A stretch of DNA of 64,000 nt from an uncultured Oscillospiraceae bacterium (GTDB taxonomy: Bacteria; Bacillota; Clostridia; Oscillospirales; Oscillospiraceae), in contig CATONV010000002.1 of assembly GCA_951801655.1 (NCBI GenBank), positions 1 to 64,000 of the forward strand. The letters are read 5' to 3'. The translations under genes and the position numbers were made by a program. Shown piece after piece: positions 53,053 to 61,886 of the stretch. Position 1 is the first letter of the stretch. Every line of letters starts with the position of its first letter. The notes under the pieces were generated by a model, which was given only the letters and a program-made list of their open reading frames with translations, did not search any database and was not told the origin of the DNA.

Positions 53053-53580
53053 GTGAGTACGCCGCTTTCATTCTGTGATGTCAGCGCACGGTATGGGCAG
53101 ACGCCCGTTCCTCAGCCGACCGTTGAGGGACAGACCGGCTGGAACCCCAAGCGACTCTTTTTGGATCTTATGCTCAAGTTCCGGGAACAGCAGGAGGAGA
53201 ACGCGAAGCAGGCCGAGGAAGATGCTCTGATGGCCATGATCGACGCCATGAACGCCTCGGAAGAGGACAAAGCGTCGGGCAAGACGGAGAGAACTCTGAC
53301 CGATTCCCTGGCAAATGCCGGCAAGGCCATCACGGCCCAGCACGAGACCGTGCTGGAGGACGGCACCAGGCAGGTGGAGTGGGTAGACCCCACCACCACG
53401 CTGACGGTGCAGGTCCTGATGTCCTGCCTGGGCGACCGGTTCACATGGGAACAGGCCGACAAAATCCAGGAAAACCAGGACAAAGCCCAGGCCGACCAGG
53501 AGCAGGAGAACGTGGAGGAGCGTTTGGAAGTCACACAAGCGCGCAGCCCTGGCGACACCATTGACCCAGACAGCATTTGA
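53053..53580 (+). CDS. Unrecognised flagellar-operon protein between fliJ and fliK
   Basis: The 175-residue soluble protein belongs to no family that I recognise. Residues 1-30 are polar with Pro, 33-70 form a charged helix (FLDLMLKFREQQEENAKQ), 75-110 are variable, and 110-145 hold a compact conserved-looking core (RQVEWVDPTTTLTVQVLMSC, LGDRFTWEQAD). The end is Gln/Glu-rich. No membrane helix is present, so it is not YlxF/MotE, which often fills this slot. It starts with GTG at 53053 behind AAGGAGGTG and lies 17 bp before fliK, so it is cotranscribed. An assembly or hook-length accessory role is only a guess. Confidence 0.7.
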   Translation: MSTPLSFCDVSARYGQTPVPQPTVEGQTGWNPKRLFLDLMLKFREQQEENAKQAEEDALMAMIDAMNASEEDKASGKTERTLTDSLANAGKAITAQHETVLEDGTRQVEWVDPTTTLTVQVLMSCLGDRFTWEQADKIQENQDKAQADQEQENVEERLEVTQARSPGDTIDPDSI

Positions 53581-53597
53581 AAGGAGGTGAAACAGAC

Positions 53598-54767
53598 ATG
53601 AACGTAAACGACCAATGGATGCTGGAAAAGATGCAGCAGATGGCCGCCAACATGGCCGCTTCCCTGCCCCAGGCGGGCCAGAACACCGACGCGGGCAAGC
53701 CGGAAAAGGGCGAGAGCTTCAAGGACATGATGAATAAGGCCAAGGACACCAAGGTGGAGGCCCCTAAGAAGGACACTGCTGTCCAGAAGAAGGAGCCGGT
53801 CCAGAAGACGGAGCAGAAAACGGTCACCGATATGAAGGATCCCCGGATCAAGGCGATGGACCCCGCCACCCAGGCACAGATCGCAGCAGGCTTCCTGACC
53901 CCGTTGGAGACGGAAAGCGGCGATATCCTGCTTCGGATTGACGCCATGCCCGGCGCGGTGATTATCCCCACGCTGCCCAATGGTCAGATCGACTGGAGCA
54001 AGCCCTTCGTGCTTACCAACAGCGACGGAGAGCAGTTTGAGGTCTATCTGGACCCGGTGAACGGAGAACATGAACTGTTCCAGTTGATGGACAGCGGCGA
54101 GAAGAAGCAGATCGACCTGTTCCCCGAGCAGCCCAAGTCCGATCTTCTGGCCGGCCTGAAAAATCTGGATACGCCGGTCATGACCGGAGAAGGCAAGGTT
54201 ACCACTCTGCAGGCGGCTATGGCGGATGCCGATGATCAGGACGACGCCAATTTGGACGCGTCCACGATGGCGGAGAAGCCCCTGTTTAAGGACGTGGAGG
54301 CTGCTCCCATCAAGGTGGGCGAGAACTACCAGCTGGACACCCAGCAGCCCGACATGGATGACAAACTGGCCGACGCCATCCGCTTTGCGGCCCAGCAGGG
54401 ACTGCGGCAGATCGAAATCAAGCTGAGTCCTGAGAACCTCGGCAATCTCACTGTGAAGCTGACCCAAGCCTCAGACGGTACCCTTCAGGTAGTGCTTCAC
54501 ACGGCCAACGCCAAGGCGGCCAACCTGCTGAATCAGCATTTGGACAATCTGAACGCGGCCCTTCAGGGCTACAATCAGAGCAGCGAAGTCCGGGTGGAGG
54601 TCCAGCGGGGGGAAAACAGCCAGCAGGCCCAGCAGCAGCAGACCGACCCGGACGGCCACAACCAGCAGCAGCAGCAACAGCAGCAACACCGGCAGGAGAG
54701 TGAGAACAACGGCGATTTTATCCAGAAACTCCGGTTAGGACTGTTTGGGCTGGACGACATTATTTAA
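53598..54767 (+). CDS. fliK: Flagellar hook-length control protein FliK
   Basis: The 389-residue protein has a variable, polar N-terminal ruler part with Lys/Thr-rich stretches and a C-terminal FliK domain (QQGLRQIEIKLSPENLGNLTVKL near residue 270, ANAKAANLLNQHLDNLNAAL near 300). The tail is Gln-rich (three long Q/H stretches) and ends NGDFIQKLRLGLFGLDDII. FliK measures the hook and switches export specificity. AAGGAGGTG lies about 10 nt before the ATG at 53598. The frame opens at TTG 53577 but that lies before the ribosome-binding site. Confidence 0.88.
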   Translation: MNVNDQWMLEKMQQMAANMAASLPQAGQNTDAGKPEKGESFKDMMNKAKDTKVEAPKKDTAVQKKEPVQKTEQKTVTDMKDPRIKAMDPATQAQIAAGFLTPLETESGDILLRIDAMPGAVIIPTLPNGQIDWSKPFVLTNSDGEQFEVYLDPVNGEHELFQLMDSGEKKQIDLFPEQPKSDLLAGLKNLDTPVMTGEGKVTTLQAAMADADDQDDANLDASTMAEKPLFKDVEAAPIKVGENYQLDTQQPDMDDKLADAIRFAAQQGLRQIEIKLSPENLGNLTVKLTQASDGTLQVVLHTANAKAANLLNQHLDNLNAALQGYNQSSEVRVEVQRGENSQQAQQQQTDPDGHNQQQQQQQQHRQESENNGDFIQKLRLGLFGLDDII

Positions 54768-54784
54768 CAGGAGGTGGAACAATT

Positions 54785-55447
54785 ATGGCGGATTCTTTGC
54801 TGAAGACCGGGCCTGATATTATGACCCGCTATTCCGACTACAGCACCGGCGGCCGGGATATCTATACCAACCCTGCGGACTGGGATAAGGAACAGGCCCT
54901 CTACGAAGACAAAACGACCTTATCCTTCACCGATATGCTGGGTCTAATGGTCGCTCAGTTCCAGAACCAGACCATGGACAATCAGGCCAGTACGACCGAC
55001 ATGATGAATCAGCTGGTTCAGATGAGCTCCATGCAGGCCATGACCGAGATGAGCACCCAGATCAAGGAGCTGACCCTGGCCAACGTGATGAGCTACTCCG
55101 CGTCCCTGGTGGGGAAGACGGTTACCGTCGGCGTATACAACGAGGAGACCAAGGAGACAGAGGAGATTGTGGGCGTGGTGCAGGGCACCGGCACCTACAA
55201 CGGCCAGCAGGTTATCTACCTGGATAACGGAAAGGGCTACTTCCTGAACGAGATCATGGCCGTGGGTACGCTGCCTCCTAAGCCGGAGACGCCTGAGGAA
55301 CCCGACGAGGACGGCGACAAGACAGAGGGGACCGATACCGACAACAGCACCGATACCGACAAGGACGACAGCACCACCACCGGTACCGACAACACCACAG
55401 ATAACGCAGGAAGCACCGGGGCGGGCGGCGACGGTTCGGTCGGTTGA
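54785..55447 (+). CDS. flgD: Flagellar hook scaffolding protein FlgD
   Basis: The 220-residue hook cap has the N-terminal FlgD block (LSFTDMLGLMVAQFQNQTMDNQASTTDMMNQLVQMSSMQAM near residues 42-83) and a beta-rich segment (GKTVTVGVYNEETKETEEI near 105). The usual Ig-like C domain is shortened and replaced by an acidic Thr/Asp-rich tail (about 165-220). GGAGGTGG precedes the ATG. It is 17 bp after fliK. Confidence 0.9.
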   Translation: MADSLLKTGPDIMTRYSDYSTGGRDIYTNPADWDKEQALYEDKTTLSFTDMLGLMVAQFQNQTMDNQASTTDMMNQLVQMSSMQAMTEMSTQIKELTLANVMSYSASLVGKTVTVGVYNEETKETEEIVGVVQGTGTYNGQQVIYLDNGKGYFLNEIMAVGTLPPKPETPEEPDEDGDKTEGTDTDNSTDTDKDDSTTTGTDNTTDNAGSTGAGGDGSVG

Positions 55448-55522
55448 GGCGAAGCGGTCAGGAGGGAATCTGACCACAAATAAGCGGACAGGAGGTCCGC
55501 GAAGAAAGTAGAGGCTGGTATT

Positions 55523-55912
55523 ATGGCAGAACGCATCCATTCCATCCAGGGCGTGTCCCAGGTGGAGCGCGTCCAACGGGTCAGTCAGCTCAGTCGGCCG
55601 GCGTCCGGACAGTTTGGCGCTCTGCTGAACCGGGAGATACGAACTGCGGCTGAGCCCGCGATCTCCTTCTCCAAGCACGCCCAGAGCCGGGCCGCAGAAC
55701 GGGGCATTCAGGTGGACGATACGCTGATGGGCCAGCTGGCCGACTCGGTTGAGAGAGCCCAGGCCAAGGGAGCCACCAATATCCTGGCTTTTGACGCTAC
55801 TCGGGCCTTTATCATCAATGTCCCCCACGGGCGGGTGATTACCACCATGTCCCAGGAGGAGATGGAGGAAAATATTTTTACGAATATCGACGGCGCTGTA
55901 CTGCTGAAATAA
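55523..55912 (+). CDS. TIGR02530-family flagellar operon protein
   Basis: The 129-residue protein matches the small family found between flgD and flgE in Firmicutes. The core FSKHAQSRAAERGIQVDD lies near residue 50, followed by SVERAQAKGATNILAF and VPHGRVITTMSQEEMEENIFTNIDGAVLL. It is assumed to aid hook assembly, but its function is unproven. The ribosome-binding site is modest (GAGGCTGG). Confidence 0.85.
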   Translation: MAERIHSIQGVSQVERVQRVSQLSRPASGQFGALLNREIRTAAEPAISFSKHAQSRAAERGIQVDDTLMGQLADSVERAQAKGATNILAFDATRAFIINVPHGRVITTMSQEEMEENIFTNIDGAVLLK

Positions 55913-56001
55913 CGCAAGAGCAGGACCTTTATGGATGCTTTGGTTCCCTGTCCGACTGACAGGGGACCGGCAGCGCCAAAGAAAGGAAGTAATTTAGCGA
56001 T

Positions 56002-57279
56002 ATGACAGGTGCAATGTATGCTGCCATTGGCGGCCTGAAATCCCACATGACCAAGCTGAATGTAATCGGCAACAACGTGGCCAACGTGAACACCCACGGC
56101 TACAAGGCCCAGCGTATGACCTTCCAGGAGTCCATCTACACCACCAGCAAGTCCGGCTCCAACGGCGGCGTGACCATGGGCGGCAACAATCCCTCTCAGA
56201 TCGGCTACGGCTGCTCCGTGGGTTCCATCGACCTGAACATGAGCCCCTCCACCTACGCGCCCACCGGCGTGGGCCTGGACTGCATGCTCACCGGCGAGGG
56301 CTTCTTCATGGTGGGAGACAAGATCGAATATGAGAGGGACGAAACGACAAATCCCCCTACCATCACTGGTCATGGAATCCAGAGCGCCAGCGATTTGACC
56401 GAGCCGCTTCTCACCCGTGTGGGCAACTTCTGGGTGGACGCCGACGGCTATATCTGTAACCGTGACAACAAGGTTCTCTACGGCTTTGCCCGGGTGCAGA
56501 ACCCTAACTATAACCCAAATGCTAAGCCCGATGAAATCAAGGCCGATCCCAGCATTGCTGAGCCCACCATTATCAGCACCGAGCTGGTTCCCCTGCGGAT
56601 ACCCCTGTCCGCTGCCGCGCCCAACAAAGATAATGGAGGGCTAGATGCCAATGGCGAGGCCCTCTGGGAGGAGGGCGACCCCGTCTACCCCTATCTGAGC
56701 GGGTCAAAAGAGAACCGGTATCCCTCCTATAAGGATAAGGCAACGAATGCTGGCGGGGGAACAGTCACCTATCCGCTTACTGGCACCCAGATCGCGGTGG
56801 CCCAGAACACCAACGAGAACCGTATCTCCGACGAGATGCCCGTGCAGCTGAAGAGTATGCAGATTGGCACTGACGGTTCTGTCATCGGCACCTGCAACGG
56901 CAAGACCGTGGTCATCGGCTATGTGGCCATCGCCAGCGCCGACAGCCCCGACGGCGTGACCCATATGGACGGTTCCTACTACAAGGCCATGGGCGGCGCG
57001 GGCAACCTGCGTGTTGCCTCCCTGGTGGACCTGCCCACCAAGTATCTGGGCAACCAGGAAACCCCCAAGGCTGATACGGATCCTCAGCCCAAGGCTGCGG
57101 ACGCCATCCTGTCAGATTCCACCAACTCCATCAAGAACGGCGGCCTGGAGGCCTCCAGCACCGACGTGGCCAACGAGTTCGCCGAGATGATCACCACCCA
57201 GCGCGGCTATCAGGCCAACACCCGTATTATCACCGTTACCGACTCCATGCTGGAAGAACTGGTGAACATGAAGCGGTAA
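56002..57279 (+). CDS. flgE: Flagellar hook protein FlgE
   Basis: The 425-residue hook subunit has the D0 start (AMYAAIGGLKSHMTKLNVIGNNVANVNTHGYKA near residue 3), internal beta domains including an inserted Pro/Tyr-rich stretch (about 215-260), and the end GGLEASSTDVANEFAEMITTQRGYQANTRIITVTDSMLEELVNMKR. Length is within the FlgE range. GAAAGGAAG precedes the ATG. Secretion is by the flagellar exporter, so there is no signal peptide. Confidence 0.94.
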   Translation: MTGAMYAAIGGLKSHMTKLNVIGNNVANVNTHGYKAQRMTFQESIYTTSKSGSNGGVTMGGNNPSQIGYGCSVGSIDLNMSPSTYAPTGVGLDCMLTGEGFFMVGDKIEYERDETTNPPTITGHGIQSASDLTEPLLTRVGNFWVDADGYICNRDNKVLYGFARVQNPNYNPNAKPDEIKADPSIAEPTIISTELVPLRIPLSAAAPNKDNGGLDANGEALWEEGDPVYPYLSGSKENRYPSYKDKATNAGGGTVTYPLTGTQIAVAQNTNENRISDEMPVQLKSMQIGTDGSVIGTCNGKTVVIGYVAIASADSPDGVTHMDGSYYKAMGGAGNLRVASLVDLPTKYLGNQETPKADTDPQPKAADAILSDSTNSIKNGGLEASSTDVANEFAEMITTQRGYQANTRIITVTDSMLEELVNMKR

Positions 57280-57299
57280 TTTTAGCAGTTTCTTCAGAG

Positions 57300-57450
57300 A
57301 AATGCGGCCCGCTTATGAAAGAGGACTCGCTGTAAGGCGGCTGGGGGATTGCGGATGATTAAAAAACGGAATCCCCCCGCCGCTGGGCGGCGTCCGGCGG
57401 CCCTTCCCCTCTGGCAAGGGGGCTTGAGAGGGAAATTGCCCATACAGCGG
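57300..57450. repeat. MITE-like palindromic block between flgE and flbD
   Basis: Several inverted segments lie in tandem: GGGGGATT/AATCCCCC (about 57344-57379), CCGCCG/CGGCGG and GCCCTTCCCC...GGGGGC. The composition differs from flanking genes. Such short GC-rich repeat units are common between genes in this bacterial group. Confidence 0.4.
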
Positions 57451-57476
57451 GCGAGAAAAGGAAAGGAAGGTTTATC

Positions 57477-57692
57477 ATGATTCAACTGACCAAGCGTAAC
57501 GGAGAGCGTTTTTTGGTGAACCACCATCAGATTGAGAGCATTGAGATGATTCCAGAGTCCAAAATAGTCATGATGAACCGGGACTATTTTATTGTGCGGG
57601 AAGACCCTGACACCATTATCAAACGTATTACAGAGTACAATGCCAAGGTGCAGGACGTATATCGTTCCCTGACCGTCGTAGACCGGCGCTGA
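57477..57692 (+). CDS. flbD: Flagellar protein FlbD
   Basis: The 71-residue cytosolic protein has the FlbD pattern MIQLTKRNGERFLVNHHQIESIE, then PESKIVMMNRDYFIVREDPDTIIKRI. It is always next to motA or flgE in Firmicutes, and its function is unclear. GGAAAGGAAGG precedes the ATG. Its stop lies within the first of two strong hairpins before motA. Confidence 0.9.
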   Translation: MIQLTKRNGERFLVNHHQIESIEMIPESKIVMMNRDYFIVREDPDTIIKRITEYNAKVQDVYRSLTVVDRR

Positions 57693-57769
57693 GCCGCGCC
57701 GGTCCTCGGGGCGCATTGGAAAGGCACCGCGCCTGCGTCGCAGAGACCCAGCGCCTTTCCAATGTGCCC
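57681..57769 (+). promoter_or_regulatory. Tandem hairpins between flbD and motA
   Basis: GACCGGCGC/GCGCCGGTC (57681-57704) is a perfect 9-bp stem over the flbD stop. GGGCGCATTGGAAAGGC (57709-57725) pairs with its near-complement (57753-57769) as a 17-bp stem with a single G-T. No T tract follows, so a processing or stabilising element is more likely than a terminator. Confidence 0.5.
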
Positions 57770-57813
57770 TGGATAGAAAAAAGATTCCCCTGTACGGGGA
57801 GAGGAGTGGACCT

Positions 57814-58632
57814 ATGAATATTACATATATCATTGGTGTTGTCGCGGCTTTCGGCGTTATGGTTATCGGTATGATGCAGGGCGGTGACGCAGGATTCCTG
57901 ACACCCGGTCAGTTGGGCAACTTTATTGATGGCGCTTCCGTGTTCATTACCATTGGCTGTACGTTCGCCGTGCTGGTCGCCTCTTTCCCTCCCAGCGCGC
58001 TGAAGGCCATCCCCAAGCACTTTCAGGTGCTGATGAACACCAAAAAATATAATCCTATGGCTGTGATCGACAAGCTGGTGGAGCTGGCCCAGGTGGCCCG
58101 TAAAAACGGCCTGCTGGCGCTGGAGGAGATGGGGAACCAGGAGACCGACCCCTTCTTCAAGCAGTGTATCATGCTCATCGTGGACAACAACGACGCCGAC
58201 CAGGCCAAGGAAATCATGATGAACGACATCGAGCAGTCCTCCGCCCGGCACGAGGATGCCGCCGGCATGTACGACAAGGCGTCCTCCGTGGCCCCGGCCT
58301 TCGGCATGGTGGGTACGCTGGTAGGTCTGATCAACATGCTGAAGGGCATGAACCTGGACGGCGACGGCGCCAGCAACATCGGTACCGCAATGGGCACCGC
58401 TCTGATCACAACCCTGTACGGCTGCGTGCTGGCCCATATGATCTTTGGGCCCATCGCCACCCAGCTGCGCCAGCGTGACGAGGAGGAGATGCTCTGCAAG
58501 CTCATTATTGTAGAGGGCATCATGTCGATTCAGGCCGGCGCCAACCCCAAGTTCCTTCGGGAGAAGTTGCTCACCTTCCTGGGCCAGAAGCAGCGCGACG
58601 GCGCAGGCAAGAAGGGCGGCAAGGGCGAGTAA
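57814..58632 (+). CDS. motA: Flagellar stator protein MotA
   Basis: The 272-residue membrane protein has four helices (about 3-22, 35-55, 155-175 and 190-210) with the cytosolic loop between helices 2 and 3 that contacts FliG. The motifs ASVFITIGCTFAVLVASFP and VAPAFGMVGTLVGLINML (helix 3, lining the ion path) are typical. GAGAGGAGTGG precedes the ATG. Confidence 0.95.
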   Translation: MNITYIIGVVAAFGVMVIGMMQGGDAGFLTPGQLGNFIDGASVFITIGCTFAVLVASFPPSALKAIPKHFQVLMNTKKYNPMAVIDKLVELAQVARKNGLLALEEMGNQETDPFFKQCIMLIVDNNDADQAKEIMMNDIEQSSARHEDAAGMYDKASSVAPAFGMVGTLVGLINMLKGMNLDGDGASNIGTAMGTALITTLYGCVLAHMIFGPIATQLRQRDEEEMLCKLIIVEGIMSIQAGANPKFLREKLLTFLGQKQRDGAGKKGGKGE

Positions 58633-58657
58633 GCCCTGTGTGAATTGAGGTGAAACC

Positions 58658-59527
58658 ATGGCTAGCATTAAAAAGAAAAGCTCCGGCGGCGGAGGCGGCG
58701 CCAACTGGATGGATACCTATGGCGACATGGTAACCCTGCTGCTGTGTTTCTTCGTTCTGCTGTACTCCATCTCCACCATCGATCAGGAGAAGTGGATGAT
58801 CGTGGTCAAAAGCTTCAATCGGGACGCTCTGACCAGCGACAACATCTCTCCCGGCCCTGTCGGAGATAAGACCGATCAGGGCGGTAACGCAATGCCCGTG
58901 CCCGACTTGAACAACGAGGTGGACCAGGCCCTGGATGAGCTGTATGATTTTCTGGTGGAGTACACCGAGCAGCAAAATCAGGAGGGCGAGGGCAGCATCG
59001 CGGTCAGTCAGGGCGACGACTTCGTCTTTATTTCCTTTGACGACGCGGTCTTCTTCGATGGCGACAGCTCCCTGCTACGTAAGGACGGCAAGGAGCTGCT
59101 GGACGATATTATCCCCGCCCTGGCCCAGGCCGGCCCCTATATTGACGAGCTTCGGGTGCTGGGCCACACCGCCCAGGGCAGGGCCAACCAGCCAAACGAC
59201 CCCCGCTTCGACCGCTATCTGGCCTCTGACCGGGCAACGGAAGTTGTCCTTTATATACAGCAGCGCGTTCCCGCAGAGGCCTTGCACCCGGGCCGCCTGG
59301 TGGCCGAGGGCTACGGCCAGTGGCGGAGCATTTCCCCCAACGATACCGGCGCAAACCGGGCCAAAAACCGCCGCGTGGAGCTGATCATCACCGGTCGGGA
59401 CCTGGAGAACGCACTGAACGACAACTACCGGCAGTATTATACTATGGCTGACACCAACACCGGCGGCAGTACAGAATTTGCCTCAGACGGCAACGCCGCC
59501 ATGAGCTACACCACCAACGGCAATTGA
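58658..59527 (+). CDS. motB: Flagellar stator protein MotB
   Basis: The 289-residue protein has one N-terminal helix with the ion-binding Asp in WMDTYGDMVTLLLCFFVLLY near residue 23. A plug/linker region and an OmpA-like peptidoglycan-binding domain follow (about 125-255; LRVLGHTAQG, LASDRATEV, NRAKNRRVELI). Whether protons or sodium ions drive it cannot be read off safely. It is 25 bp after motA. Confidence 0.94.
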   Translation: MASIKKKSSGGGGGANWMDTYGDMVTLLLCFFVLLYSISTIDQEKWMIVVKSFNRDALTSDNISPGPVGDKTDQGGNAMPVPDLNNEVDQALDELYDFLVEYTEQQNQEGEGSIAVSQGDDFVFISFDDAVFFDGDSSLLRKDGKELLDDIIPALAQAGPYIDELRVLGHTAQGRANQPNDPRFDRYLASDRATEVVLYIQQRVPAEALHPGRLVAEGYGQWRSISPNDTGANRAKNRRVELIITGRDLENALNDNYRQYYTMADTNTGGSTEFASDGNAAMSYTTNGN

Positions 59528-59541
59528 GCCGGGACGAACTG

Positions 59542-59579
59542 CGCCCCATTCAGGGGCGGAGAGAGCATTTTCTAAAATG
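59542..59579 (+). promoter_or_regulatory. Two short palindromes between motB and fliM
   Basis: CGCCCC-ATTCA-GGGGCG (59542-59558) and CATTTT-CT-AAAATG (59566-59579). The second sits directly before the fliM ribosome-binding site. Confidence 0.3.
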
Positions 59580-59589
59580 AGGGAACAAT

Positions 59590-60579
59590 ATGGCTGAAGT
59601 CTTATCGCAAAGTCAGATAGACGCCCTTTTGAACGCGGCCAGGAGCGGAGAACTGGACGTGGACAAGCCGGCGGAGAAATCTGAGGAGAAAAAATATCGT
59701 AAATATGACTTTTACAGCCCGCGCAAGTTCACCAAGGACAGGCTGAAGATGCTCAACAGCATCTTTGAGAGCTATGCCCGGGTTATCAACTCCCGGATCA
59801 ATGCCCTGCTCCACGCCACCTGTGAAATTGAGGTGGACAGCGTGGAGGAGCAGCGGTACTACGAGTTTTCCAACGCATTGACGGAGAGCGACGTGGTGGT
59901 CCTGTCGGAGATCGATCAGGCGCAGCTCCAGGGCGACGACCCCATCCTGGTCCATATGGACACGCCGGTGGTGCTGTCCATGCTGGACCGGATGATGGGC
60001 GGCGAAGGCGAACCGGACCCGCTGCTGCCAAATGACTATAAGCTGACCGATCTGGAGCTGAACATGTACGACGACCTGATCGCCGACCTGATTCCCATTC
60101 TGGGCAGCAGCTGGGAGAACTATATAACCCTTCAATTCTCCTATGTCCGCACCGAGGTGAACCCCACTCTGGTCCAGCTCATCGGCTACGATGAGACGGT
60201 GGTTATTGTGGGTCTGACCATTAAGTTCCCCAACTGCACAGGTCGGATGAGCCTGTGCCTACCGGGCGAGATGCTGACCAATGTTTTCAGTGAGATCAGC
60301 AAAAATACCAGCCGCCGCACTACCGGCGAAGATAAGTCCGAGGAGATTTTTGATTCTCTGCGGGACTCCGAGCTGGAGATTGTGGCCGAGCTGGCCCGAA
60401 CTCGGATACTACTCAGTGACCTGTACCACCTGAACGTGGGAGACGTGGTAGATATCAAGAGATCCAAAGACTCCCCGGTATTCCTGAACATCGGCGGGCG
60501 AAGGTGGTTTGACGGACGTATGGGCACCAGCAACAAGCGGGTGGCCGTGAAAATCGGAGAGACCTACATCAAAGTGTAG
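59590..60579 (+). CDS. fliM: Flagellar motor switch protein FliM
   Basis: The 329-residue C-ring protein has the N-terminal CheY-P binding segment LSQSQIDALLNAA (residue 5), a CheC-like middle domain (MLDRMMGGEGEP near 135) and a C-terminal SpoA domain (LSDLYHLNVGDVVDI near 275). GAGGGA precedes the ATG. It is followed after 20 bp by fliY. Confidence 0.95.
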   Translation: MAEVLSQSQIDALLNAARSGELDVDKPAEKSEEKKYRKYDFYSPRKFTKDRLKMLNSIFESYARVINSRINALLHATCEIEVDSVEEQRYYEFSNALTESDVVVLSEIDQAQLQGDDPILVHMDTPVVLSMLDRMMGGEGEPDPLLPNDYKLTDLELNMYDDLIADLIPILGSSWENYITLQFSYVRTEVNPTLVQLIGYDETVVIVGLTIKFPNCTGRMSLCLPGEMLTNVFSEISKNTSRRTTGEDKSEEIFDSLRDSELEIVAELARTRILLSDLYHLNVGDVVDIKRSKDSPVFLNIGGRRWFDGRMGTSNKRVAVKIGETYIKV

Positions 60580-60599
60580 GCTAAAAGGAGCGAATCTGG

Positions 60600-61829
60600 A
60601 TGGAAGATACTATTTTTAACCCGATGGAAATAGACGCCATCGGGGAGATCATGAACATCAGCCTGGGCTCCTCGGCCACCGCGGCGTCTAATATGCTGGA
60701 TCACCGGGTGGACATCACCACACCAAGAGTAAACGTGGTCAATGTGGAGGACTTTACCCTCGGCAAGATTGAGCCGGCGGTGGGTGTGGAGATTAAGTAT
60801 GTCTGCGGCCTGGAGGGCAGCAACATCATGCTCCTAAAGCGCAGCGACGTGCGGGCTATCACGGACATCCTGCTGATGACCGAGACGCCGGACGAGGAGT
60901 TTGAGCTCAACGAGCTGTCGATCAGCGCCGTGTGTGAGCTGATGAACCAGATGATGGGCTCGTCCTCCACGGCCCTGTCGGACCTGCTGGGCCGGATGGT
61001 GAACATCTCCACCCCTGAGTCCTTTGAGCTGCAGGACCTGGACAAGGTGAAGGAGGAGCACTTTCCGGTTACCCACGGCCCTGTGGTGGTGGTCCGGTTC
61101 AACCTGATCATCGAGGGTGTTCTGGACAGTGAGTTCATGAATGTCATGTCTGTGGAGCTGGCCCGCGAGCTGGTATCGGGTTTTGGCCTGGATGAGCCTG
61201 CGCCTGCGCCGGCCCCTGCTCCTGCCCCCGCCCCTGCTCCTGCCCCCGCGCCTGCGCCCGCGCCCGCCGGCGGCGCGACCATGAGTCAGGAGGAGATCGA
61301 GAGGATGATGGCGGGCGGCGTCCCTGCGGCGGCGCCCGGCGCCCCGTCGGCGGCCATGACGCCTCCTGCGGCGCCTCCGGGAATGCCTCCTGCGGGAGAG
61401 ATGCCCGGTTACCCCGGCTATCCTCCTTACGGCCAGTACCCCTACCCCTATCCGCCCTATCCCATGTATCCGCCTCAGCCTGCGGCGCCTGATCCCAAGG
61501 TGATCAACGCACAGCCCAGCCGGATGAAGGAGCTGAGCGCGGAGAGCCAGCTGAACCAGGAACAGAAGGACAATCTGGACCTGATCCTCTCCGTCTCTCT
61601 GGAGGTGGCGGTGGAGATCGGTCGGACCCGGAGAAAGATTCAGGATATTCTGTCCTTCTCCAAGGGATCTCTGGTGGTGCTGGACAAACTGGCGGGTGAC
61701 CAGGTGGACCTGCTGGTAAACGGGCAGTGCGTGGCCAAGGGAGATGTGGTGGTCATCGACGACAACTTCGGCATTCGCATCACCGAGATTTTACAGAAGC
61801 CTGATATCAATGTGCTGACCCAGGGCTGA
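60600..61829 (+). CDS. fliY: Flagellar motor switch phosphatase FliY (CheC-FliN fusion)
   Basis: The 409-residue protein has a CheC/FliY phosphatase domain (residues 1-195) with two phosphatase helices (EIDAIGEIMNISLGSSATA near 10 and SISAVCELMNQMMGSSSTAL near 108). A Pro-Ala linker of about 22 residues follows (about 200-222), then an internal MSQEEIERMMAG segment near residue 228, a Pro/Gly/Tyr-rich linker (about 250-300) and a FliN/SpoA domain (330-409; ILSFSKGSLVVLDKLAGDQVDLLVNG). It dephosphorylates CheY-P and builds the C ring. The CheY-binding-like segment is usually at the N-terminus of FliY. Confidence 0.93.
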   Translation: MEDTIFNPMEIDAIGEIMNISLGSSATAASNMLDHRVDITTPRVNVVNVEDFTLGKIEPAVGVEIKYVCGLEGSNIMLLKRSDVRAITDILLMTETPDEEFELNELSISAVCELMNQMMGSSSTALSDLLGRMVNISTPESFELQDLDKVKEEHFPVTHGPVVVVRFNLIIEGVLDSEFMNVMSVELARELVSGFGLDEPAPAPAPAPAPAPAPAPAPAPAPAGGATMSQEEIERMMAGGVPAAAPGAPSAAMTPPAAPPGMPPAGEMPGYPGYPPYGQYPYPYPPYPMYPPQPAAPDPKVINAQPSRMKELSAESQLNQEQKDNLDLILSVSLEVAVEIGRTRRKIQDILSFSKGSLVVLDKLAGDQVDLLVNGQCVAKGDVVVIDDNFGIRITEILQKPDINVLTQG

Positions 61830-61886
61830 GCCCTTTCACAATATATCAAAGATACAATCAACTATTTTTGAAAAGGATGGTTAACT

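Noticed and set aside
61200..61266. Tandem nucleotide repeat in fliY as a phase-variation tract
   Set aside because: The Pro-Ala codons vary in the third base and the period is broken, so slippage is unlikely. It is best seen as a protein linker.
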